64,000 nt of DNA, taken from assembly GCF_014898815.1 (NCBI RefSeq), contig NW_026515482.1:1612001-1676000 (forward strand). Reading direction: 5' to 3'. The first letter of the stretch is position 1, and every line of letters starts with the position of its first letter. A program made the position numbers and the translations under genes. Origin of the DNA: Panonychus citri. Its lineage: Eukaryota; Arthropoda; Arachnida; Trombidiformes; Tetranychidae. Shown here piece after piece: positions 21,786 through 32,600 of this stretch. Under the pieces are notes generated by a model. That model had not been told where the DNA came from. It ran no database searches and was given only the letters and a program-made list of their open reading frames with translations.

Positions 21786-22483
21786 GTGAATGCGCCTCCA
21801 GCATTTGAATCTTTTCTTCTTTTTGAAGGAGAAAAAAAGTAAGTGAATTTGTTTTGATTCCATTTGTTTTGTTTTGAAATTTTTTTTTCTTTTGAGTTTT
21901 ATGTTTTTCTATTTTCATTCTCGATATTAATTTGATGTTTGTTCCTTTTTCTTTGTAATTACAGAATCATCATTGAGAAGGAAACTAAAGTACCAAATGC
22001 TGCCATTTTCACTGTCAACAATAAAAATCACACTTTGGGTAATTTGATTAGATGTCAATTGTTGAAGGATCCAAATGTTATATTCGCTGGTTACAAAGTA
22101 CCTCATCCATTGGAACACAAATTCATCCTTAGAGTGCAAACAGTTGGAGATTATACTCCTCAAGATGCTCTGAAAAACGCACTAAGTGATCTGAATGCGG
22201 AAATTTCTTATATCGAAGAAAGATTCAAGGTAATCAATTGTCCCGATTGAATAATGAAACAGTTGGTTTTTATTTCTAACCCAAAGAACAGCATCAGCAC
22301 CGTAGAGTTTAGAACTCTATTACTAAATTAATTGGATTATTTTTTCTTCTCTTCCTTTAGAAAAAAATTAAACCAACAAATGAAACGGATCAACAGGTGT
22401 TGACAATGCCCTTAGGTAAGTTTAGAAAAGATCACCAATCAATCCAATGGAATCATTTTCCATTATTTAGAAAACTTAATTAG
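21786..22483 (+). CDS. POLR2J: RNA polymerase II subunit RPB11
   Basis: Exons 21786-21838, 21965-22229 and 22361-22483. The protein matches RPB11 almost end to end: NAPPAFESFLLFEGEKK, then HTLGNLIRCQLLKDPNV and FAGYKVPHPLEHKF. RPB11 dimerises with RPB3 as the alpha-like assembly platform of RNA polymerase II in the nucleus. Two oddities are visible. The family start ATG-AAT-GCG appears here as GTG-AAT-GCG after AAG, so the initiator is missing or lies in an unseen upstream exon ending at the AG at 21784-21785. The last exon runs about 28 residues past the usual C-terminus (total about 146 codons against 117 in human), and its final codons lie in the duplicated block at 22465. A good GTAAGT donor inside that exon (22416) suggests an alternative ending. 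Confidence 0.85.
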
Positions 22484-22785
22484 ATGAAAACTTTTTCTCG
22501 ATTTACAAGATTCATTTATTTTACTGCACAGATTATGATGATTGAAACATAAACAATTTAACTAATTAAATGAATTTATCAAGACGATAAAAAGATTGAA
22601 AGAAACGAAAATGATTAAAATGTGTTCGCTGTACCCTTAGGCCAATTTTAGAAAAGGTAAAAACTTACCAATGGTTTTCTTCCATTTTTCTGGAGATTTT
22701 CCGTATATAAGGAAGGGGAATGAAAATTCATTGATCATTTCGAATTTTGATTCTCATCAACTTGTTTCTAGTTCTTCAAATTTCT
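22465..22785 (+). promoter_or_regulatory. CWC22 upstream block with TATA box (copy A of a duplicated promoter)
   Basis: About 320 bases that recur at 25196-25507 with an estimated 85-90 percent identity. It holds a TATATAA at 22704-22710 and a CCAAT at 22668-22672. It lies just upstream of the CWC22 frame. The TATA spacing predicts transcription from about 22735. Confidence 0.65.
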
Positions 22786-22917
22786 CACTTTTTTGTTTCT
22801 ATCAATTGGTGTCTTCGTTTTAAGATTCTTTAAGCTGAAAATATCATTTGTTTACATAAAATCATTTGTTATTTATTCTTTTTTTGGTGATTTTTTTCTA
22901 TTTTCTTTTCAGTGACT

Positions 22918-25045
22918 ATGGAGAAAAGTGTTTACTTACCTCCTGCCAAATGGAAAAAGCTTCAGGATGCAAGTGATAAACAAAATTTAAATTTCCAAAA
23001 ATTATCATGGGAAGCGCTGAAAAAGTCCATCAATGGTTTGGTTAATAAAACCAATGCCAGTAATTTACCTGTGATTGTCAGAGAATTGTTGAAGGAAAAT
23101 TTAATCAGAGGACAAGGTGTTTTGTGCCAATCAATAATTACTGCTCAATCTTTTGGTCCAATCTTCTCTAATGTTTATGCTGCCCTGGTCGCTGTGATCA
23201 ACTCCAAGTTACCTCAAATTGGTAAATTAATTGTCACTCGAGTTATAAACAATTTTTGTAAGAGTTATTTACGCAGCGAAAAAAGCTTGTGTATCAACTC
23301 TGCTCGTTTCCTTGCTCATCTTGTGAATCAACAAGTGGTTGGTGATATATTAGCGCTGGAAATTTTGTTCATGCTTCTAGAAAATGCTACAAATGATAGT
23401 ATAGAGGTGGCTGTTTGCTTCCTGAAAGAATGTGGAGCAAAACTACAATCAACTTCTCCCAAAGGATTAATCACAATTTTTGATGCGTTGAGGAACAATC
23501 TCAATGAAAGAAATTTAAACACTCGAGTTCAATATGCAGTTGAAGTGCTGATTGCCATCCGCAAAGATGGATTCAAAGATCATCCCATCATCATCCCGGA
23601 ATTGGACCTATTGGAAGAGGGAGATAAAATTACTCATCAATTTGAATTGGATGGTCAATACGAAACGAAAGATGAACTTAACGTGTTCCACTTTGATCCT
23701 GAATATTTGGAGAACGAAGAAAAATACAAAATTTTGAAAAAAGAAGTTCTCGATGACAGTGAATCTGAAGATGACGATGGTGATGAAGATGAAGATGAAA
23801 AGGAAATTGATTCGAATGAAGAAAGATCAAAAATAACTGATGAATCTTCCATCGATCTTGTTGCTCTTCGGAGAAAAATATATCTTATCCTTCAATCATC
23901 TTTGCAACCCGAAGAAGCGGCTCATAAACTAATGAAACTTGGATTAACAGGTGGTGATCGTACCGAAATGTGCTTCACGATCATCGATTGTTGTGCCCAA
24001 CAGAGAACATTCATTCAATTTTATGGACTGATCGCCCAGAATTTCAGCTCAATTTCCCATGAATATTCGAATATTTTCTCCTCTGTGTTCGTTGATTGTT
24101 TTTCTAAAATCCATCGTTTTCTGGATTCAATCAAACTGCGGAATATTGCTGGATTTTTCAGTCACCTGTTGATCACAGGTTCTATTCCATGGACAGTTTT
24201 ATCTTGTGTAAAGATAAACGAAGATGACACTACATCCGCTAGTCGGGTGTTCATCAAATATTTATTCCAAGAAATTTCTGATTTTCTTGGAGTGGAAAAA
24301 GTCAAAGAAGAATTCGAGATCCAACCCTGCAAGAAGCTTTCGCTGGTATTTTCCCTCGTGATAATCCAAGAGACACTCGATTCTCGATAATGTTCTTCCA
24401 AAACATTGGTCTTCATCCATTGGTCGAAGATTTAGTTGACTTTCTCAAATCTAAACCAGCTCCAGATTCAATTGAAGCCATAAAAGAGGAACCAACTACG
24501 GATAAAAAGAGTAGCAAAAGAAAACATAAAGATTCAAGATCTGATTCAAGTTCAGACTCTTCTTCAGATTCTTCAGATTCATCCTCATCATCTTCTTCCG
24601 ACTCTGATTCTGATTCCGATTCAGACTCTGATTCTGACTCTACAGCTTCATCATCTCACAAAAAGAAAAGCAAAAGTCATTCTGGTTCCAAAGATCGATC
24701 GAGATCTAAAGAGATGTATCAAGTCTCAGGCTCTAAAAAACATCGGCACATAAAAGATCAGAAAAAGAAACCAATGGATCGACTCGAGATGAAAGATTTA
24801 AAGCTGATAAAAACGAAAAACACGAAAAAAGTAGCCATGATCAACGATCATCACTCAAACGAGAACATTATCGAGAGAAAACAAGCAAAAGGTACAAAAA
24901 ATCTTCCAGAGATGATGAAAAAAGAGATAACAATGACCGAAAATATCGCGAAATGAAAGATGAGAAATATCGACATGATACCAACAGATACAGAAAAGAT
25001 GACCAAGAAAAAGATGATTCCAAGAGCCGTCGTCAAGATCGTTGA
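22918..25045 (+). CDS. CWC22: CWC22 spliceosome-associated protein, frame broken twice
   Basis: A largely uninterrupted coding region for CWC22/nucampholin, which recruits eIF4A3 to the spliceosome for exon-junction-complex loading. The N-terminal MIF4G domain is clear (SWEALKKSINGLVNK; YAALVAVINSKLPQIG; RKDGFKDHPII), then an acidic linker, then the MA3 domain (CCAQQRTFIQFYGL; SSRVFIKYLFQEI). The frame breaks near 24315: the MA3 end (PRDNPRDTRFSIMFFQNIG) continues in another frame after what looks like one lost base. It breaks again at the A-run near 24740, after which a K/R/D/E-rich tail runs to TGA at 25045. The first frame alone ends at 24390. The pyrimidine tract and AG directly before the start (to 22912) suggest an upstream non-coding exon. 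The protein lacks the long N-terminal extension of human CWC22. Sequencing indels or decay of the gene are both possible. Confidence 0.83.
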
Positions 25046-25195
25046 ATAATCATCGGTTGTTAACTGCGAATGGACAAAATAAGATTCAAGTGAACATCAA
25101 CCTTGATTATTAAATGGTCGCTGTTTTATTTAAATATTAATGTAAATTGAATTTCCACCAAAATATATCTAATCAACTTTTCCAATTACAATTGT

Positions 25196-25507
25196 ATTTA
25201 GAAAACTTAATTAGATGAAAACTTTTTCTCGATTTACAAGATTCATTTAATCTACTAAACAGATTATGATGATTGGAACATAAACAATTTAACTAATTAA
25301 ATGAATTTATCAAGACGATAAACCGATTGAAAGAAACGAAAAGTTAAAATGTGTTCGCTATGCCCTTAGGCCAATTTTAGAAAAGGTAAGGACTGACCAA
25401 TGGTTTTCGTCCATTTTTCTGAAGATTTCCCGTATATAAAAAAAGGCCAGAAGACTAACTGATCATTTCGAATTTCGATTCTCATTGACCTATTTCAAAT
25501 TCTTGAA
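25196..25507 (+). promoter_or_regulatory. Promoter block copy B, upstream of the F-box-like remnant
   Basis: Duplicate of 22465-22785 in the same orientation. It keeps the TATATAAA at 25433-25440 and a CCAAT at 25398-25402. It begins within 160 bases of the CWC22 stop and ends about 60 bases before the ATG at 25568. Confidence 0.7.
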
Positions 25508-25567
25508 TATTAATTCCAAGTTTTAATTGTTAATTACTCGATTCTTGTTTCTCAACGTGATTCTAAA

Positions 25568-26274
25568 ATGTCCGGTTTTGAATACGAAAATCTTTCTCTT
25601 GAACCAATTAATGGTTCGAATCGTCTAATGATTAATGATTTCGTGAGGTAATGTAAATCCAACAATCTAGAAGGTGATGTCATACCTCGTGAACTTCAGC
25701 AGCCCATTTTGGACAGTCGATGATGCTTCGATTTCCATTGAAGCTTTAGACCACCTGTTGAGTGGCGGTGGATGTAAATCGTTAAACTTGTCCAAACATC
25801 ATTTCGAAAGTGAATCAACAGCTGAGTTCTCTCAAGTTCTCACTCGAGCTCTTAATCATTTGGAAAACTCAACATCATTAACCATAAATATCAATACTGT
25901 ACACCGAATTGTCCAATTAGTGAATTCTTCCTCAACTTGTTGGATAAAACGCCGTTCCAGTGAATCTCAAGTGTCTCGAGATCTGTTGTGTCCAAACAGC
26001 GACTGAGATAATGTCTATTCTTAAGTACTGTCCATCTTTGAACAAACTCAAGATCCGAAACATTACTTTGGATTATGATCAATTGTCACTAGTCAATAGT
26101 CAACTGCATGAAGATCAATTCACTAAGATCCAGCGCTCGCTCACTCATCTGGACATTAACTCTGATAAAATCCCATTCGAAGATGATGAATATGAAAACG
26201 ATATCATGGAATTGGAAGTTCTTTGTGAATTATTCTTTTTATTTAAAGAATTACAATATCTCAATACAATATAA
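25568..26274 (+). pseudogene. Degraded F-box/LRR-like gene
   Basis: Starts with an ATG after the promoter copy (MSGFEYENLSLEP, then MINDFV) and breaks at a stop. A short piece follows in another frame (VIPRELQQPILDS, the part resembling an F-box helix). The next frame reads DDASISIEALDHLLSGGG with leucine-repeat-like text, and the last piece (LEICCVQTATEIMSILKYC, then SLNKLKIRNITLDY) runs to a stop at 26274. At least three frame changes are needed. One coincides with seven bases (TAACCAT-type) present in the 21345 fragment but absent here. The family assignment is tentative and rests on the short P-x-EL-x-x-x-IL pattern and the leucine spacing. Confidence 0.55.
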
Positions 26275-26650
26275 GAGTTGATGCAACTCGAAAAGAGATT
26301 TGGGTTAAAACCAAAAGACCAATGAAAATTTGAATTGTCATTTTTATCTTCCATTTGATTCTCCGTGACTAGATGGTGATAGTGCTTGGTTTTTCAGGAG
26401 AAATTCAGAAAATCTGAAAATAACTGAGACGATCCAATTGTTTTCATAAAATTCTTTGGTTATGGAAAATTTGTTTAGGAATGGACCTCGTGTTGGAGAG
26501 ATTCGGATGTTAAGAGTTTCAGTGATTCCCAAAATTCAACTTAATGATTTCCATGAGTTCATTTCCAGTCCAAATTCTATGAGATTTGTATAGAAAGGAA
26601 GAAAAAACATCTCCTGTTAAGTTCAGTTAAGCCCTGAAGGTAATGAAGTT

Positions 26651-29600
26651 TCATTTGTCTTGACCAGTTAGATAACGAAATATATCTTGATGTCCTTGTA
26701 ATCCTAACATTTCCAAAAGGTAGATTTCAATTGATCGATAAAGGTGATAACGAACATCATCCAAATAATGATTACTATCAGGATAAATCTAGAAAATAAA
26801 ATTGAATGAATTTGTCACTTTAATGAAAAATCTGAGAAAATAATATTCACAATGAGATGTAAACAAACCTGAGTACGATAATAAGCGCCTTTACTATTGA
26901 GCGATTTCATGAAGCTAAACGAATGTTGAAGATGAACAGCATCTAAATTGTAAAGAAAATAAATGCAATTGAAAATCAGGCAAAAAGTAAATGTTACAAT
27001 TAACTTACCATCGGCTGTTCCATGAAGTAGAAATAAATTTTTTCCTCTAAACAAATGAGCTTTTTCAGATAAATCAGCTCGTTGGTATCGAGCATAATTC
27101 CCATCGATCCAAGGACCGCCAAAGTATCGCTCAGCAGTAAATGAATCTAAAGTAGCGTAAAAGAAAAAGAAAATTAAACAATTAATAAATCAATGAGATA
27201 AAACCACAATTACATTGAAAAAGGTTCCAAATAAATTATTTGAAATAATCGAGAGAAAATTAAACATTTAAATTTAAAATTCTGTTAATCAAACAAAGAG
27301 CGGGTTATGGTAACCTGGCAACGAATTAAATTTCTGCTCTTTTCAATTGCACTTTTAATTTTGATTTTTTGAGCTAATCGTTTGTTTGTTGTTGTTGTTG
27401 TTAATTAGTTTACTTACCAACATAAAGCCAATTAGTTATCGGTGCTACAGCTATGCTACAATTGAATAAACTTTCTCGTCCATGGATCAGAGCCGAAGCT
27501 GCAACGTATCCACCATAAGCCCAACCCCAAATCGCAATTCGATCAGGATCAATGAAGTGATAATGATTCTTCAAGTGATTAACAACCCGAATATAATCAT
27601 CAACCTCAATGGAACCCAATTTGTGGTACATCTCGTGTAGAACTTTATTCCCCTGGAATCGTGTACCTCGAACATCAATCCGAGCGTAAATGAAACTCCG
27701 ATTACTGGCCAAGTAAAGGCCAAAGTCAATGTTGAATTTCCGGTTAACATCTTGATTTCCTGGCTCAGGTCCACTAGAATTTAATTTACACAACAATTTA
27801 AATCTCTCAAGATAAAAGGTTCTTATGTCGGATCAAGAAAATTAACTCTAAATACAAATGGAGGTTTTAATTGATTCTCTTTTTTTGTTACAGATTCTTT
27901 TTTGTTTATGTTGAATTGTTTCCGATTGGAAGAAGAAAAAATCTCACTTACACTTCGATAATCAATGGGAATTTGATTTCTTCTGCTTCTCTCAAAGCCG
28001 GAGGCAATATAAGTCTCACTTCAGCCGCTGATGTTTGGATTTCAATGGTAATGGATAATAAATTGGATCAATATGATTACGAAAAGAAAAGAATAGAAAA
28101 ACAATCAATACAAATCATTCGAATATTGAATTAACAGCTTAGATTATCTTTTATCATTAGCGAGATAATATCGTATAGTTAACATCATCGAGTGGTTTCT
28201 TATGTTAATCAATCAGAATTATCATAAACTAATTTCTTCCATTTTCACATGTACATCAATAGGCTGATCAACAATCAATGGAACTTGACGATATTAACAA
28301 TCTAAGTTTTCCAATGGACTTTCGTTCATTTCACTCACCATAATCCGGAGAAATAGGAACTCGGAACGATCTCATCTGAGGAAATGCTCTTTCCTCGACA
28401 ATCTCTCTCAACCTTTTATCCGTCGGCGTTTGTAGCACTGTAATTGAAATTTAAATGGTACAAATGGTTAACAATGGTGCCAATTATCGTAAATTGTTGG
28501 TTGAGAGAATGAAGTTTTGATGATTATTATGCAAATCAGAGTTGATTTAACGTAAGTACCAATGTTAAATTGATCAAATGAGATGAAAAGTTGAATAATG
28601 TTATCCAATTACTGTCTGAGGTTAAACCAAAGGACATAAACTACTGTATTTAATTAGGTTTGTTGATGATGATCATCATGATGAAAACTGAAATCTCATT
28701 TCATCTCATTTAATCAATGATCATTTAAAGGTTAAAAGCTCAATCTTGAATATTTAATCAACATGAACATTAAGGTGAATCTTTGATTACGAAAGATTTA
28801 TGATCATTCATCTTCATTCATTTACTTTGATTATTTAGATTTCAAGGGATCCGATAAACAAGAAGGATAAGGAAGATGAGAGACAAAAAATCACACGAAA
28901 GGTTTAATCTCAAGTAAAAGTTTGATGCATTTACTTTTCATTCAAATGTTCATGTTTTCACCTCGATTTCTGTCTTTTTCAGGGGAGATTTTTGGCTGAA
29001 ATGGTTATGTTCATGGAAAGAAAAAAAACAAGGAAAAGATTGATAATGACGCAAAGAGAAAAAGGCTGATATTCCAGACGATGAAGATGGAAATCCTTGG
29101 AAAATTCTGGGATAAAGATGCAAATAATGAGTTTAACATGGAAAAAAAAGGAATTCAAAGGATGGAACAAATGAAAGAATAGGATGATAATGATGATGGT
29201 AGAGGAGGATGAATGAGAAATTCTACAAGAGAGAGAGAGAGAGAAGAATAAAAGGGAAAAAGGATACATAGATGATGATCAATTGATTCTGATTATAATT
29301 CACTATTTTATTCCTTTTACTTCATTATTTCTATTCTCTTCTAATACTTTTTCTTTCTCTCAACCATCGTTCGTTTTTCTTACATATATCATTTTGATCA
29401 ACATCTCGAATTTCTGTCCAAGGGATTCCAGCACCCAGACATTGAAGAATATAATATCTCGCTGTTGGATTGAAAATCGCATCGTTAAAGGAGCAATTTC
29501 TTTCTGTTTGGTTACATGTTAAACAATAAGGATTTCGAGGTGAAGATGAATGAATATCAGGTATACTGAATATATGCCTTTCTCCTGGATTATCCTCTAA

Positions 29601-32600
29601 AGTGGCTGCATAGAAAACGGTTCGAGTATCATGTCTATGGGCCAATATTTTGGTAACATCCTGTTGACCTTGAGTTAGAAAATTTTTCACTCGACCCTGA
29701 AAAGAATATGATATTAACGGTGAAATAGTGAGAGAAGAAGAAGAGACAAATTAGGCTGGAAGATGATGGAATCAAAAGATAAATACAATCATTATGGGAA
29801 AATGGAATCAAGGAAAAGACAACAAACAATAGGAATCGAGAGAGAAACAATAAAAAACAAAGAAAGTACATTAAAAGAAAAGGAAAACAACAAGAGAAAG
29901 AAAAGTTTTTAAGATGTTCAATGGACAAATTCGAGGATTGGAATTAATGGTTTACAACAATTTATTAAATGCTGTTATAATTCTGTCTCAAGATAATCTA
30001 TTATTTGGAGTAACATGATTACCTCGCTTACGTTTTATCATCTCCCATGATTATTCAAGCTTAATAGTGAGTTACAGAGACACACAAACAGTTATCACCA
30101 ACTCTTTAGGATCGATGAAGGGAAAGAGGACAAAAGACACTAAACTTTAACTTATACATGTTATTGATATTTCGATATTACTTTTCAATGGTAAACCTTA
30201 TTAGTTTTACTCTTTATATCATCACTCGCAATTGCAAAATCTTTATCATCCCTACGATCTGTTTACATCTTCCAATTTCATCCTTTTCTTTGATTTTTCT
30301 TTTATTGCATCATATCATCATTACTCCCATCTCTCTCTCTCTCTCTCTCTTGTCAGGATTGATAGAGAAACAATTCTGTGGATGGTTAAAGTCAATATTC
30401 AGAGGAAGATGATGATGATGATGATGATGAAGATGATGAAAGGAGAAATGCATTATCACAGCTTCCGGATAAAGTTAATCTATCCTCTTTTGTCTTCGTC
30501 TTCCTTTTCACTTCCTTTTTTAAATAATCTTAACTTGATCTCACCTTACGATCATCTCATCTCACTCAATTACTTTCATAAACTTTATATAAAGTTACGA
30601 ATAATGAAAGTTAATTGAAACGATCGAATTTCGTTTTAATCAAATTGAATAATTTAAATGATCAACTGACGATTTAATCAAACTCTACTAATCTTATTAA
30701 TGTAAACACAAAATAATCGGACTAATTTAATCTAATTAATTAGAACTAATAATGAGAAAACAAATTATTTCGTTTAATTTAGTTGAAACAATTAAATGCT
30801 AGTTAATCTCTTCAAGTCTAATCAATATTATGTTCAATGGTTAAAGAAATCAACTGTTTATTTTTTTAATTAAACTGTTAATACAATAAGTAATTAGTTA
30901 ATCAATAATCTCAAAGCTAAAGCAAAGTTTTGAACTAATATTTCCGATTCAAATATTGACAACTGACAATTTGACTATCGATATGAACAAAGATAATGAA
31001 TAATTTTTTTCTCAATCTCAACAATAATCAAGGTTAATTGGATCACTTTTTAAAAAGTTGATTGCTGTTAATTTAATTGAAAATAAAGAAAACTAAAAAT
31101 AATCAATGTGAGAATGAGATTGTGATGATTATAATAGTTTGTAAGGTGAAAGTAATTTAACAATAAAAGAGTTGATTCTATGAATAAGATAGTACATTGA
31201 TTCATGTGAATTCATTACAAGATCAGGATTATCATGATGATCAATTCATTCATTGATTGTGATAATCAATTTGTTTTTTTCTCTTTTTTATCCAGAAAAA
31301 CCTTTTAATAACCTTTGCCATTGTCGAGTTATTATTAAAGGAGAGACTCACATGGCGAAAAGGAGGATCTCTCAATGATGGAGAAAGGATTAAGATGAGG
31401 AGGGAGTGATGATGATGATGGTGGTGAGAGAGAGATGAAGACTGATGATATACGGAAAATGTTAAGACGTAAAGGCGGTGACCCGTTTAACCAGAAAACA
31501 AGCAAGAAACTTTCATAGAGAAAATGAAACTTTGGTAAATTTTTTTTTTCTCCTTTTGTTTTATTTAATCATTAACTTTGTCTTGTTGATAATTTTCCCA
31601 GAATCAGATGAAGATGATATGATTTAGAATTGAAAGAAATTCTCAACATTCTCAATGGTTAATATTGGAATATTATAGTTGATTCTGTAATTGGAATATA
31701 CATCTTACAACAGAACTTTGTTTCGATCCAGCTAATTAACTCTTTCCTCAAGCGTATTATTATTTTTCCATCATCATCATTAACAGTGGATGATAATTAT
31801 AATCATAATCAAAGCAAAATTATTATGATACTGATTATAATTTGTTGTTGGTAAACCAAAGTATCAAATTGATAAAATGGTAAATTGTTTCAACTTTAAC
31901 GATCAAAATACTGAATGTATAATAATGATTAGCTGGAATAATTTATCATCTATAAAGGATAAAAATAATTGGATAATAATAATGAGAGACGAAAACTAAT
32001 TAATTAATCAATTGCTTACGTTAATTGTTATCATGACAATTTGACGAAATGAACCATTTTCTGGTTCACTCAATGGTAACGTTATTAGGTAATGTCTCTT
32101 ATCCTTTGTTATCAGCGGAGATTCAAACAGCTCAACCCAACCGCCTTTAGATTGACTGTCAACCTTTTCCTCCAAATGCTAAGGATTAATCCAGATAAAC
32201 CATCCAAGGATTAACGATAATGGTGAGATTATGACAAGAGAAAGAGCAAAGATAATTTCAATCAGGTTAATTGAGTTTCAGGTAAATGAAAGTTTTTTTT
32301 TGTGATTCAATAGACAATCAAGTTAATCATGAATCTTAATCATGTTTATTGTTACGAAATTGATCAAAGTTTCACCTCACGTTAACAATAGTTTAACCTT
32401 AATCAACACTATGATTTCCTCAAATAGATCACGCAATTAACAAATTGTTACTATAACGGTAAAAAAAAGTTCTTATTTCAATTGGATATTCTTATGATTT
32501 TTACAGGGAGGGTTAAAATTATATAATACTTTCTTACAGTTGATCATTTTATCATCACTTACGATTTCACTCCCTTCACCCTATGTAATTATCATGAGAA

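Noticed and set aside
27871..28134. Plus-strand open frame beginning after a TTACAG
   Set aside because: It is the antisense shadow of DPP exon 12 (28027-27952), whose minus-strand text (RLILPPALREAEEIKFPLI) matches the family and joins both neighbours in phase.
30158..30618. Hydrophobic open frames within the DPP gene
   Set aside because: They span CT and GAT microsatellites in an intron, with no supporting homology.
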